Assembly (NCBI GenBank): GCA_965222765.1
Contig: CBDCVG010000094.1
Coordinates: 372,001-436,000, forward strand
Origin: Caldora sp965222765
GTDB lineage: Bacteria; Cyanobacteriota; Cyanobacteriia; Cyanobacteriales; Coleofasciculaceae
Length of the DNA: 64,000 nucleotides
Direction: 5' to 3'
Part shown: piece by piece, positions 8,808 to 18,288 of the stretch
Position numbering within the stretch: position 1 is the first letter of the stretch
Layout of the letters: the number at the start of each line of letters is the position of its first letter
Translations under genes and position numbers: made by a program
The notes under the pieces: generated by a model
Databases searched by the model: none
What the model was told of the DNA's origin: nothing
The model's input: only the letters and a program-made list of their open reading frames with translations

Positions 8808-11684
8808 TCATAAAATACTAGGTAGAACAACACCTACTTGATTGTTAAATATTTCCATATCTTTTTGGTCTTTTTCATTAAAACTAGCTTTGAAGTAGTC
8901 AGGAACAAGAGGCCAATCAATAGGATCATATTCACCGAAATCACCAAATTTGCGTTTATTGACCAATTGAGTCACCGCCAGCAAATCACCATCAGAACTT
9001 AAAACTGGCATACAGAGGAGACTACAAGTCCGATAATGGGTTTTCTCGTCAGTTTTTTTTGCAATCTCTGAGTCGGGATGGTTATATAGATCAAAGGCAA
9101 TATTTACTGGTTGAGCAGTTTGAGCTACCTTACCAGCAAAACCTTCTCCCATTGGTACTCGTGTTTCTATCCAAGAACCATCTGCTTGGGGAATTTTCGT
9201 CCACAATTCATTGTTTTGGTAATCTACTAACCACAGGGTACTACGATCAGCATTGGTGAGGCTTTTCGCTCCTTGCATCACTTTTTGAATAATTTCTTCT
9301 GGATTTCCAGTACTCTGGCTAACTAAGCTGATTGCTTGATAGAGAGGATCGATCGCTCCTCGCTGCTCCTGAATGGTTTGGATTTCTCGGTGGAAAGATT
9401 GGAAAGCGTGGAGAACAGGTAAAATTGAGTTCTTGCGTTGCTCTAATTTATCTCCGTCTACTTGGGTAAAACCTTTGGGGTCAATTCGTTCTTCGGAAGA
9501 AGAACTGGAGAGACTAGATAACTTTAATTTGTTGAAAAACCGGAAAATTGCTACCAAATGTCCCTGCTGGTTCACAACGGGGAATAATAAGAGATTATCG
9601 AGATTATTTTGAGCTTCTTCTTTGATGCCTGCCTGGAGTAAAAAGTCGTTAAAGTTACCAAGATTATTGCTAACCTTTGGCGTTTTTGAGGCGACAATCT
9701 TACCAGCTATACCTTGATTAGCAGGAACTCGAATCTCTACAGCACTACTTGCTTCCTCTTCAATAAACAAAGACCAAAATTCATTATGTTCTCCATCAAA
9801 TAGGAAAACAGTTGTATCGGCGGCTCCTAATAACTGACCAACCGATAGCTTAATAAAGCCCAGCATATAGTAGAGAGCATTATAAAGGGCTTCATCAGTC
9901 TGATTGTCTACGGTATCACTAAGTATAGCTAAAGCATTATAAATAGCTTCTTTGGGTTCAATTTGCGCTAACTGTTTGAGCTTTTCATGGGTCTTAACGA
10001 ACTGGAGTACTACCCCTACTCGTTCATTAAAGACTTGCATCGCCTGTCGGTCATTTTTATCAAAGCTAGCTTTTAAGTAGTCAGGTACTGCTGGCCAGTC
10101 ATCTTTGTTATACTCTGGATGCTCACCTGGTTTCCGTTTGTTAACTAATTGAGTTACCCCCAGTAACTCCCCTTCTGGATTGACTACTGGCATACACAGA
10201 AGGCTACAAGTCCGATAACGGGTATCCTCGTCAGTTTTTTTGGCATTCTCCGCACTAGGATGGTCATATAAGTCAAACGGAATAATCATTGGCTCACAGG
10301 TTTGAGCTACTTGACCAACAAAGCCAACTCCAAACTCACAGCGCACTTCCCCTCTCCCAGGAAGTTCTGTCCACAAGTCACTCCGGTCTCGATCCACTAA
10401 CCACAGAGTACTACGGTCAGCGTTCATTAGTTTCTTGGCAGTATTCATCACCCGCTGTAGTATCGCTTTGGTATCCAAATTAATTTGGTCAAGAGAGCGG
10501 GTAGCTTCTGCAAGAGCAGCAGTTGCTCGCAGTTTCTTAGTCGCTTTGTAACAAGACTGACAACTTTCCAGAATCCGTCGAATCGGCACAACACATTGGG
10601 CCAATCGCTCTAAGTCTACTTTAGTAAAGCCTTTTTGCTGAGTTTCTTCCTCATAATCATCTTCTGGATTTACTAGTGAATGCAACTTGTTAAGTAGTTG
10701 AATAACTGCAACAACTTCCTTGTCTTCATTCAACAGTGGTAAAGCTAAGATATTTTCAGTACGGTAGTTATATTTTTTGTCGTACTCTTTGACTAGTTCA
10801 GAACGAGGGTCATCGTAAACATTGTCAGAGATATGAATAACCTTCTTCATCTGAGCAACTTGGCCAGCAATTCCTTCCCCTACTTGCACCTGAATATCGA
10901 GGAATTCCCCTTCTTGATTCTCAGCAACCAGTGACCAGAGTTCTGTTCTTTCATCATTCAGTAAAAAGATTGTTGCACGGTCTGCACTTAGCAAATCTCC
11001 AACCTTAGAGGTTACATCCCGCAATACCTCGTACAGAGCCTGAGCAGATCCTTGATCTTCTGTTTCATTGTCTGCCTGGGATAGTATTTCTACCTGAGAA
11101 ACTAGAAGTTTTCTTTCTAATTCGGCTAGAGTTTTGAGAAATTCTGAGTCACTGGGTTCTAATTCAGACTGTACGGTCTTTAAAGCGTTTTCTACCCAAG
11201 CCTGATTAAATATAGACTTATAAATCCGATTGTGAGCTTTTAGTTTGCTTTGCTGTTTGACGACTAAACCTAACAGTTGTAGTTCCTTCTGCTCGGAAGT
11301 GTCATTCGCTGGCACAGTTTTCTCTTGCAAAATGCGCTGATATAGCTTCAACAGCTTCAGACTGCGCTGCTTGCGTCGGAGAAGGCGATCGCGTATTGTT
11401 CTTAACTGTTCTAGATCATCTAGTTCTTCCCAATTTTCTACCAAACGCGATCGCACTAATTTGGCAACCCATTGCGATTCTTCCCCTAGAGGTGGTGCAT
11501 CCTCTGCTTCAATGATCAATTGACACAACTTCTGGGTGAGAAAAGGTTGTGCTCCTGTCCATTGCAGCACCACCGTTAACAATTTTTTATAATTTTGAGA
11601 TTTTTCCTTTAATCCCCTAGCAAGCATTACTCCGCTATGGCGACTTTGGTAGCGATGTGATTTTTCCGCTGAACTGGCAATCAT
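8808..11684 (-). CDS. Four-GAF-domain protein without output domain
   Basis: 958 residues. Residues 1-130 match the C-terminal winged-helix part of cyanobacterial AAA-like proteins (AQPFLTQKLC ... LRTIRDRLL), but no P-loop precedes it. Four GAF domains follow at about 215-350, 400-545, 600-735 and 780-925. GAF2 and GAF4 share the ligand-pocket pattern AKKTDE followed by YRTCSLLCMPV seen in cyclic-nucleotide-binding GAFs of cyanobacterial adenylate cyclases (CyaB type). In those proteins a PAS and class III cyclase domain follows at the point where this protein stops (QVGVVLPSIL). It may therefore be a pure ligand sensor acting through partners, or a truncated cyclase. It is probably cytoplasmic. 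Confidence 0.85.
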   Translation of the reverse strand: MIASSAEKSHRYQSRHSGVMLARGLKEKSQNYKKLLTVVLQWTGAQPFLTQKLCQLIIEAEDAPPLGEESQWVAKLVRSRLVENWEELDDLEQLRTIRDRLLRRKQRSLKLLKLYQRILQEKTVPANDTSEQKELQLLGLVVKQQSKLKAHNRIYKSIFNQAWVENALKTVQSELEPSDSEFLKTLAELERKLLVSQVEILSQADNETEDQGSAQALYEVLRDVTSKVGDLLSADRATIFLLNDERTELWSLVAENQEGEFLDIQVQVGEGIAGQVAQMKKVIHISDNVYDDPRSELVKEYDKKYNYRTENILALPLLNEDKEVVAVIQLLNKLHSLVNPEDDYEEETQQKGFTKVDLERLAQCVVPIRRILESCQSCYKATKKLRATAALAEATRSLDQINLDTKAILQRVMNTAKKLMNADRSTLWLVDRDRSDLWTELPGRGEVRCEFGVGFVGQVAQTCEPMIIPFDLYDHPSAENAKKTDEDTRYRTCSLLCMPVVNPEGELLGVTQLVNKRKPGEHPEYNKDDWPAVPDYLKASFDKNDRQAMQVFNERVGVVLQFVKTHEKLKQLAQIEPKEAIYNALAILSDTVDNQTDEALYNALYYMLGFIKLSVGQLLGAADTTVFLFDGEHNEFWSLFIEEEASSAVEIRVPANQGIAGKIVASKTPKVSNNLGNFNDFLLQAGIKEEAQNNLDNLLLFPVVNQQGHLVAIFRFFNKLKLSSLSSSSSEERIDPKGFTQVDGDKLEQRKNSILPVLHAFQSFHREIQTIQEQRGAIDPLYQAISLVSQSTGNPEEIIQKVMQGAKSLTNADRSTLWLVDYQNNELWTKIPQADGSWIETRVPMGEGFAGKVAQTAQPVNIAFDLYNHPDSEIAKKTDEKTHYRTCSLLCMPVLSSDGDLLAVTQLVNKRKFGDFGEYDPIDWPLVPDYFKASFNEKDQKDMEIFNNQVGVVLPSIL

Positions 11685-11959
11685 AGTGCAATTAGATATA
11701 AAAGCCTAGAAGCTGAAATCAAACCAATTTCAGTTTTTGGTGCTAGTTTCTTGGGACTACAGATGAGCTTTTACTATCTCATAGACCAACTAGATGTTAC
11801 ACCAATAGTTAGGGTAATGATAAAGTGACAGCTCCCGGCACTAAATCGGAAATTATAGCATGGGCTTCTCGTTGACTCCCAGCAAACCGTCGGATATTTT
11901 ACGAGATAAAAGTTTTACTTCCATTGTATCTTAATTTTCTGAGAGTGACAGAAGAGGGA

Positions 11960-12190
11960 TTAATCAATCGTGCGGACTGATGGATTTGCTGTCAACAAGA
12001 CACTCACCATCAGCATAATGCCGCCTGCAACAGTGAAAAGAATGGTTAGGTTGAAATTACTACCTAAGGTTAAGTCGTAATTTTTGTTCAGATACCAAGT
12101 TGCGCTCCAATCTTTCATTCTGAACGAAGCGAAGATCATAAACCCGACTTTTCTAACTTTTAAAGCCGACTTTTCCGACTGAAGAAACAA
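11960..12190 (-). CDS. Small hypothetical membrane protein, 76 aa
   Basis: One hydrophobic helix near residues 45-66 (NLTILFTVAGGIMLMVSVLL) with a short hydrophilic tail. The N-terminal 25 residues look less natural and an internal ATG at the MKDWSATWYL position would give about 52 residues. No family recognised and no strong ribosome-binding site. It could be a remnant of a longer membrane protein. Confidence 0.35.
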   Translation of the reverse strand: MFLQSEKSALKVRKVGFMIFASFRMKDWSATWYLNKNYDLTLGSNFNLTILFTVAGGIMLMVSVLLTANPSVRTID

Positions 12191-12249
12191 TGTAATAAGA
12201 CGTAAGATAGAAAAGAAAGACTAAAGCCTAAATAATAAATTTATGCCCT

Positions 12250-12720
12250 ATGACAATTTTAACTCTTTCACCTGTATTTGTTGCTCCATCTCATGAAGAT
12301 GAGATTAATGATAAGGTCAATAATCTCAAGGAATATCTTGTGGAGCCAAATTCAGTTTCACAATTAACCAGAGCTGCTTTAACTAATAATTTTAATGAAA
12401 TTAAAAATTTACAGATAATAGCCCACGGAGGTGGCAAGAATGATGTCAGAATAGATCTGCCAGGGTCAAATCATAATTATGTTCTCAGTCAAGATTTGTG
12501 TCAAAGATTAAAACAAATATTCGTGTATGCAAACAACATTGTTTTGTTAGTCTCTTATATAGAAGAACTTGCACTCAAAGACACCACAATCCGTGGCTGC
12601 AATGGAGCGATCACTTCCCAAGGTTGTGGCAATTACAGGGCTGGTGAGACAAACACTGTTAATCTTCATCAACTAAAGTATCAAGGGGAGTTACAAGGTT
12701 GGTGGAGAACAATCGGTTAG
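12250..12720 (+). CDS. Hypothetical protein with IIAHGGG motif, 156 aa
   Basis: A mostly hydrophilic protein. Residues 55-62 form a hydrophobic strand ending in AHGGG, followed about 40 residues later by a second hydrophobic strand (NIVLLVSYIEEL) and then a CNGAITSQGCG segment. A strand ending in His-Gly followed by a strand ending near Cys is the layout of the caspase/CHAT/C80 peptidase fold, but here no Cys follows directly on the second strand, so a catalytic role is doubtful. ATG 12250 has no clear Shine-Dalgarno sequence. It is AT-rich, stands alone, and could be horizontally acquired. Confidence 0.55.
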   Translation: MTILTLSPVFVAPSHEDEINDKVNNLKEYLVEPNSVSQLTRAALTNNFNEIKNLQIIAHGGGKNDVRIDLPGSNHNYVLSQDLCQRLKQIFVYANNIVLLVSYIEELALKDTTIRGCNGAITSQGCGNYRAGETNTVNLHQLKYQGELQGWWRTIG

Positions 12721-12726
12721 TAACAC

Positions 12727-12829
12727 CTACGTTCGCTGCGCGGAATTAAGAATTAAGAATGCTTATAGAGTAAGGATTCTATCAACTCAAACTGGTGGGT
12801 TATTTCCGCCACGCTGTACTAAGTCAGTT
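12727..12829. repeat. Inverted-repeat family B, copy 1
   Basis: The sequence runs from TACGTTCGCTGCGCGGAATT through an AATTAAG heptamer run to TTATTTCCGCCACGCTGTAC. It matches 35415-35527 over nearly its whole length and the reverse of 39895-39975. The ends are complementary (GCGGAA/TTCCGC), so it is a small palindromic dispersed element. Confidence 0.7.
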
Positions 12830-12869
12830 GTCAGAGCCGATGCGTCGTAGTGAAAATACATTCTATGCA

Positions 12870-13848
12870 CTAGAATAGATCGCTAAATTCTAACTTTAAA
12901 TCCCTTTCCATCAAAGCTTCTACTGCCTCTAATGGCGTTATTTTATTATTCAGCAGGCGATAGACTTGCCAAGCAATTGGTACTCGAATCTGCTCTCGAT
13001 TTGCCAAGTCAATCAGCACCCTGGTAGTATTAACCCCTTCAGCTGTTCCCTGTAATTCCTTAAGGATTTCGTCTAAGGATTTACCCTGCGCTAAGTTGTA
13101 ACCAACTTGATAATTGCGACTCAGGTGACTGTTGCAAGTGGCTAGCATATCCCCCTAAACCAGACAAGCCGAAGAAAGTTTCTGTTTGAGCACCAAGATG
13201 GGTGCCAACGCGAATGATTTCAGTCAAGGCACGAGTAATCAGTGCAGATTTGGCATTAGTACCCAGATGAAGACCATCACAAACCCCAGCTGCGATCGCA
13301 ATTATATTTTTCAATGTCCCCCCTAACTCAGTTCCGATGGGATCTGTACTGGTATAAACCCGAAAACGCTCAGAAGCCAATACCTGTTGCACTAGTTCCG
13401 CTGCTTTGAGGTATGTGCTAGCAACAACCGTTGCAGCGGGTAATCCCTGCTCTATTTCTTTCGAGAGATTAGGACCAGAAAGGACCACAATTGGATTATT
13501 GGGAAATGCAGTTTGCCAAATTTGGGAAGGGGTGTGAGTAGTTTGAGAATCTAATCCCTTGGTTGCCGTCACAATAACCACATTTGTTGGCAACTCCACT
13601 GCTTGCATTTTGTTAGCAGTAAGGGAAACTCCTTTCATCGAAATGGCTGATACAACTAGCTCAACCTCCATCAGCACTTCTTCTAGGGTATGGGGGCTAC
13701 TGCGGGACCACATCCGCACCTGATGACCATTATGCCTTGCTAAGGATGCTAAAGCCGTTCCCCAAGCACCAGCACCGAGAATCCCCAGGGTTGCCTGTGG
13801 AACTGGTGCCCGAATCAAGGAATCATTACTCTTGTTAGCTTCCTTCAT
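12870..13848 (-). pseudogene. gpsA: NAD(P)-dependent glycerol-3-phosphate dehydrogenase, one-base frameshift
   Basis: GpsA reduces dihydroxyacetone phosphate to sn-glycerol-3-phosphate for phospholipid synthesis. The N-terminal Rossmann motif GILGAGAWGTALA, the region VLSGPNLSKEI, the catalytic-lysine segment GTLKNIIAIAAG, and the C-terminal half NSHLSRNYQVGYNLAQGKS are all present, but in two frames. The break is a run of five C on the plus strand at 13151-13155 (five G in the gene); four G would restore GLSGLGDMLATCNS, exactly the family sequence. A real loss or a homopolymer sequencing error are both possible; nothing else in the gene is damaged. ATG 13848 is the start; the frame upstream is translated heptamer repeat. 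Confidence 0.92.
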
Positions 13849-13922
13849 ATAACACCTAACACCTAATACCAAAAATCTAACACCTAACACCTAACACCTA
13901 ACACCTAACACCTAACACCTAA
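13849..13922. repeat. ACCTAAC heptamer array
   Basis: About nine near-perfect units of the heptamer ACCTAAC with one interrupted stretch. It lies directly upstream of gpsA and reaches into the 3' end of the lipoprotein gene, whose last codons and stop (13912) are repeat sequence. Confidence 0.85.
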
Positions 13923-14434
13923 CTAAGACTCTCCAGCGATGGGAGATGATATTGACTGGCAACGTAATTAAAAAGCGATAGTAATCAGCAAATAGCTCAC
14001 TATCAGATTGCCCTTGCCAATGGTATTCTACTTGTCCCTGGTTCAAGGTTAGGGTCATCATACTAGTATCAATACCCACTTGCACTTCCAGTTGACCCGT
14101 TACTCCTTGTTCAGTCGTAAAGTTTAGGAGATTCAGAGGCAGGGGAGTCTGTAGAAGTACTACTAGATGATGAACTTTGAGACTCTGGTAATTGGTTGAG
14201 GGCCCAACCCCTAATTTCAACGCTAGGGTTGTTGGGGTCACGAAAAGCTTCACCATCGAGATTGTCTGGCATTGGTGTGGATTCCCACTTACTGGGATAG
14301 GGAAACTCAAATTTGTAGCGTGGGTTTTCGTAGGTTTTCCAGCTGTTTTGGGCAACTAAGTTGGATGCACGACAACTAGAGAGCATGAATAGCAAAAGGA
14401 TGAAGCCAACAACAAACTTCGATGCTGTCTCCAT
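13912..14434 (-). pseudogene. Putative lipoprotein, frameshifted
   Basis: From ATG 14434 the protein begins with a lipoprotein signal: a hydrophobic helix ending in LSSC at about residue 20. The mature part starts with ENPRYKFEFPYPSKW, a strand pattern seen in PsbP-like and DcrB-like folds, then a Ser-rich stretch. The frame stops at TGA near 14111 but the coding character continues in the neighbouring frame (FTTEQGVTGQLEVQV ... YYRFLITLP) to 13912. One indel around 14120-14135 would join them into about 173 residues. The last few residues come from the heptamer array, so the original C-terminus may be lost. Function unknown. Confidence 0.6.
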
Positions 14435-14510
14435 TCTCCATCTAACTGATGCTTTTGCTTTTTGCCTTTCTCTGAGCAAGTATGTTCACGACTCAAATAG
14501 GACCGCTATA

Positions 14511-15611
14511 TTATATATCTCTGCTTACCGAATATCTCAATTTACTCTCACGCTCGTGGCGAGCAATTGCCATTTCAACTAGTTTATCTATCAGTGAAGG
14601 AAATGGTATGCCACTTGCTTCCCAGAGTTTTGGGTACATGCTCATATCTGTAAATCCTGGAATAGTATTAATTTCATTTACCACTAGCTCTCCAGTTTCT
14701 TTCAAAAAGAAGTCTACACGAGCCATGCCATGACAGTTGAGCGTCTTAAAGACTCTAACTGCGATTTGTTTAATAGCTTCTGCTGTATCAGGTGGAATGG
14801 GAGCAGGTATTTCTAAAATTGAACCATTTTCATCAATGTATTTTGCTTCATAAGAATAGAATTCATCTTGAGCAATAATTTCTCCTGGAATAGAAGCAAT
14901 TGGCTCATAATCGCCCAAAACAGCACATTCAATCTCCCGTCCCTCAATAAACTCTTCAATCAGAACCTTCGTATCGTACTCAAATGCCTCCTCTATAGCT
15001 TTACGAAACTGAGCTATATCACTCACTTTGTTGATGCCTACAGAAGAGCCCAAATTCGCCGGTTTGACAAAAAAAGGTATCCCTAGCTTATCACTAACAT
15101 TTTCAAATTTAATGTTTGATAATTGAGAACAGTCAAAAACCAGAAAATCTGCAACGGAAATACCTGCATCTCTCAACAAACGTTTGGTAACATCTTTATC
15201 CATACCAATTGCCGAAGCCAAGATACTTGAGCCAACAAATGGAAGATTTGCCAGTTTAAGAAAACCTTGTACCGAGCCATCTTCTCCATAAGGACCGTGT
15301 AAGATTGGGAAAACTACATCAAGTACAATAGTCTCTTTTCCGGAAGAACTTACAATCTCCGCAGCTCCTTTACCTGGTGCTAAAATTATGCTTTCCTCAG
15401 TTCCTTGGCTCAAACTCATATCTGAGGTGGCAAGCAAACTTTTAATATCCTTATGAATATGCCACCGTCCCTCAGGATCTATACCTATTAACAGTACATC
15501 ATATTTATTTTGATCTAAAGCTTTAAAAATATTACGAGTTGATAGCAGAGAAACCTCGTGTTCAGCTGACTTACCACCAAATAGTAACCCCAAACTAATT
15601 TTGTGATTCAT
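14511..15611 (-). CDS. ddl: D-alanine--D-alanine ligase
   Basis: 366 residues, family length. It joins two D-alanines with ATP for peptidoglycan precursor synthesis in the cytoplasm. Visible marks are the N-terminal FGGKSAEHEVSLLS, HGPYGEDGSVQGFL (about 110), the ATP-grasp segment FVKPANLGSSVGI (about 187), and the metal-binding end ARVDFFL ... VNEINTIPGFT (about 310). The omega-loop YEAKY has Tyr rather than the Phe of D-lactate-type ligases, so a D-Ala-D-Ala product is expected. ATG 15611 is the natural start. It is the first gene of a minus-strand run ddl - lipoprotein - gpsA, with loose spacing. Confidence 0.95.
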   Translation of the reverse strand: MNHKISLGLLFGGKSAEHEVSLLSTRNIFKALDQNKYDVLLIGIDPEGRWHIHKDIKSLLATSDMSLSQGTEESIILAPGKGAAEIVSSSGKETIVLDVVFPILHGPYGEDGSVQGFLKLANLPFVGSSILASAIGMDKDVTKRLLRDAGISVADFLVFDCSQLSNIKFENVSDKLGIPFFVKPANLGSSVGINKVSDIAQFRKAIEEAFEYDTKVLIEEFIEGREIECAVLGDYEPIASIPGEIIAQDEFYSYEAKYIDENGSILEIPAPIPPDTAEAIKQIAVRVFKTLNCHGMARVDFFLKETGELVVNEINTIPGFTDMSMYPKLWEASGIPFPSLIDKLVEMAIARHERESKLRYSVSRDI

Positions 15612-15687
15612 CGAATTTATGCTGTTGATAGTAGCAATGGGTGCATATCATTCTTGCACATATAGTGCAGGCGTCTTGCTAGTGCAA

Positions 15688-15728
15688 GAAGGCAGGAGGC
15701 AGGAGGCAGGAGGCAGAAGGCAGAAGGG
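15688..15728. repeat. GGCAGGA heptamer array
   Basis: Five or six near-identical heptamers (AGGCAGG, then AGGCAGA variants) in the ddl upstream region. It has no coding content. A partial family B end (TTATTTCCGCCACGCTGCAC) follows at 15761-15781. Confidence 0.8.
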
Positions 15729-15790
15729 AAGAAAGCTTTTGAAGCTTTTTTAACTGGTCTCTTATTTCCGCCACGCTGCACTAATTAGTT

Positions 15791-16008
15791 AGGGTTTGCT
15801 GCATAAGTGTGGAAGCCATGCGGTGACGAGGCTTTCAATCCTATGGCAAGCCAAACAAGTCCAAGGAAATTGCCTCGATGGGCTCAATTTCTTGGCATCG
15901 ACTTGGGAAATTTCCTAACACCTAACACCTCCAACCTCACCTACCACCTACCACCTACCACCTAACACCTATTCAAACCCGAATGTTACGACTTATTCAG
16001 CAAACCCT
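15791..16008. mobile_element. MITE family A, copy 1 (218 bp)
   Basis: Terminal inverted repeats of about 18 bases (AGGGTTTGCTGMATAAGT) bound the element, and AGTT is duplicated on both flanks (15787-15790 and 16009-16012). The inside has no reading frame and contains a CTACCAC-type heptamer array near the right end. A second copy of exactly the same length is at 54145-54362. The size, ends and target duplications fit a non-autonomous element moved by a DDE transposase that makes 4-bp duplications; the parent transposase is not in the window. Confidence 0.85.
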
Positions 16009-16111
16009 AGTTATCACCGTTCAGCAATCAGCAATCAGCACTTTGGCAGATAGCTCATAAGCTATTGTGTAACGTAATGTAACAATTATGCTGTCATACT
16101 GGCTTAGTGTC

Positions 16112-16140
16112 TTGACAGCGACTTTAACAACCGATAATCT
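16112..16140 (+). promoter_or_regulatory. Putative sigma-70 type promoter
   Basis: TTGACA at 16112-16117 and TAATCT at 16135-16140 with a 17-base spacer, 35 bases ahead of the ATG at 16175. Good agreement with the housekeeping consensus; it probably serves the ribbon-helix-helix gene and perhaps ycf46. Confidence 0.55.
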
Positions 16141-16174
16141 TGCATACATACCCGGGTAAAAAAATTGAATTTAT

Positions 16175-16528
16175 ATGCAAGACAAGCAAAAAGTTACGTT
16201 GTATCTCCCACCAAGACTCCACCGTCAGCTCAAAATTCGAGCAGCTGTCGAATTAGACTCAATGTCAGCAATGGTTGAGAGAGCAGTAGTTTTCTACCTG
16301 GGTCACCCAGAAGTGGTTGAGCAAGTAGAAGAGGAGTCTTTTGGAAAAACCCATCAAGTCTATAACTGTCCCGAATGTCATAGTTCCCTAGTGATAGACG
16401 GTGGTGGAGAGGTAGTTTCCCTGAAGGAGCAGCCCAGTATTCTGGCTGATGAACTTCCGGTGGAAAAAGTACGAGAAGAGGTAGAAGCCCATACTTGTTC
16501 TCAGGGAGAAAAATTGGTTCCCTGTTGA
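16175..16528 (+). CDS. Ribbon-helix-helix protein with C-terminal zinc site
   Basis: 117 residues. Residues 5-45 match the MetJ/Arc/CopG fold: a basic beta strand (KVTLYLPPRL) then two helices, so it probably binds DNA as a dimer. Residues about 64-70 have CPECHS and the tail has HTC and a final Cys, which may form a zinc ribbon. It lies 86 bases upstream of ycf46 on the same strand, so it could control or accompany that gene. A 17-bp-spaced promoter precedes it. Confidence 0.7.
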   Translation: MQDKQKVTLYLPPRLHRQLKIRAAVELDSMSAMVERAVVFYLGHPEVVEQVEEESFGKTHQVYNCPECHSSLVIDGGGEVVSLKEQPSILADELPVEKVREEVEAHTCSQGEKLVPC

Positions 16529-16614
16529 TGTAGCAAGCGTCAAAAGCGGACTGTGTTCCTTTTTTGAGGAGCTTTGGGCAGTGATTGCACCGTCTCTAAG
16601 TTAGGTCGATAGTT

Positions 16615-18130
16615 ATGCAAGAAGAGCTCAAAGTTCTTATTAAAGCTCAATATCCTGTGATTTACCTCGTAACTTCTGAGGAAGAGCGGACGGAAAGAGC
16701 AATAGCCATGATTGCTCAGTCAAAGTCACAACAACGGCGTGTATTTGTGTGGACTGTCACCCACGGAATTATAGAGTATGGTCAGTCGCGGCAGACCAGT
16801 CAACATCACAACACTGTCTCTCCAGAGGCGGCAATTCAATGGGTTATTCAGCAGAAAGAACCTGGTATTTATATTTTTAAAGACCTACATCCCTTTACAG
16901 ATTCGCCACCAGTAACTCGTTGGCTACGAGATGCGATCGCTAGTTTCAAAGGTACACAGAAATCAATTATTCTGATGTCACCGATGCAGCAAATTCCGAT
17001 TGAACTGGAAAAAGAAGTAGTGGTTATAGACTACCCATTGCCAGACTTAACAGAACTCAATCAAGTTCTATCTCATCAATTGGAGCAAAACAAAACTCGC
17101 CGCACTACGACAGAAACCCGCGAGAAACTGCTCAAAGCTGCATTGGGCTTAACCAAGGATGAAGCAGAGAAAGTTTATCGTAAAGCCTATGTTAAATCGG
17201 GACGACTCACGGAAAAGGAAGTTGATATCGTTCTTTCCGAGAAAAAACAGCTGATCCGTCGCAATGGCATTTTAGAGTACATTGAAGAGGATGAAACCAT
17301 TGATTCTGTTGGTGGTTTAGAAGAACTCAAAAAATGGCTCAAACAGCGCTCCAATGCTTTTACAGAAAGGGCAAGAGAATACGGCTTAACCCCAACCCAA
17401 AGGCATGTTAATTCTGGGAGTTCCTGGATGTGGTAAATCCCTGATTGCTAAAACCACTTCTCGACTTTGGGGTCTACCCCTACTACGCCTGGATATGGGT
17501 AGGGTATATGACGGCTCAATGGTAGGTAGATCGGAAGCCAACCTACGCAATGCCCTTAAAACTGCAGAATCAATTTCTCCAGCTATACTCTTTATTGATG
17601 AATTAGATAAATCTTTTGCTGGCGGTGCTGGTTCTTCTGATTCAGATGGAGGAACATCAAGTCGTATCTTTGGTTCGTTCCTCACCTGGATGCAAGAGAA
17701 AACTTCACCAGTGTTTGTGATGGCGACAGCTAACCGGGTGGAACGCCTACCAGGGGAGTTCCTTCGCAAAGGTCGTTTTGATGAAATCTTCTTTGTTGAT
17801 TTACCTAATGCAGAAGAGCGCCAGGAAATCTTTAATATTCATCTAAGTAAGCGGCGTCGAGATATTGCTCGCTTTGATATTGAGCAGTTAGCCAATGTCT
17901 CCGATGGCTTTTCCGGAGCAGAGATTGAGCAAGCACTAATTGCTGCCATGTACGAAGCATTTGCTCAAGATCGAGAGTTCACCCAGCTGGATATCATTGC
18001 AGCAATCAAATCAACTCTGCCGCTTTCTCGGACGATGACAGAGCAGGTAACAGCCCTCAGGGACTGGGCTAGGCGGCGAGCGCGACCTGCAGCATCCTCC
18101 ATTGCTGAGTATCAGCGACTGGAGTTCTAA
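16615..18130 (+). pseudogene. ycf46: Ycf46-type AAA+ ATPase, one-base frameshift
   Basis: A conserved cyanobacterial and plastid AAA+ protein of about 500 residues; its role is poorly known, with reported links to CO2 uptake. The N-terminal region is in the first frame (16615-17436), while Walker A GVPGCGKS, Walker B AILFIDELDK, the arginine-finger region FLRKGRFDEIFFVDLP and the lid helices are in the second (to 18130). At 17393-17399 the sequence ACCCCAACCCAAAGG has one extra A; removing it gives GLTPPKGMLILGVPGCGKS, the family sequence. The rest is intact, so an indel error or a very recent mutation is likely. ATG 16615 starts the gene; ycf35 follows downstream, the usual gene order. Confidence 0.9.
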
Positions 18131-18162
18131 CAGGCTTTCTCCTGCTCCCAACAGGAGTAAAG

Positions 18163-18186
18163 GCTAGCAATATCTTGCTAGCAGTT
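18163..18186. repeat. Short hairpin between ycf46 and ycf35
   Basis: GGCTAGCAA and TTGCTAGC flank a 4-base loop. A weaker pair, AGCCGCA and TGCGGCT, follows. It may stabilise or attenuate the ycf46-ycf35 transcript. Confidence 0.4.
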
Positions 18187-18288
18187 TGACGAAAAGCCGC
18201 AATCTCGCTTTGTTATTTCTGCGGCTAAGTCACCAAAATAAAACGCTACGTTGTCTTTTCTCATCTATCTCTACTGGAGGAAATCCAA

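Noticed and set aside
13849..13922. CRISPR-like array upstream of gpsA
   Set aside because: Unit is 7 bases without spacers, so it is a microsatellite, not a CRISPR array; none was seen in the window.
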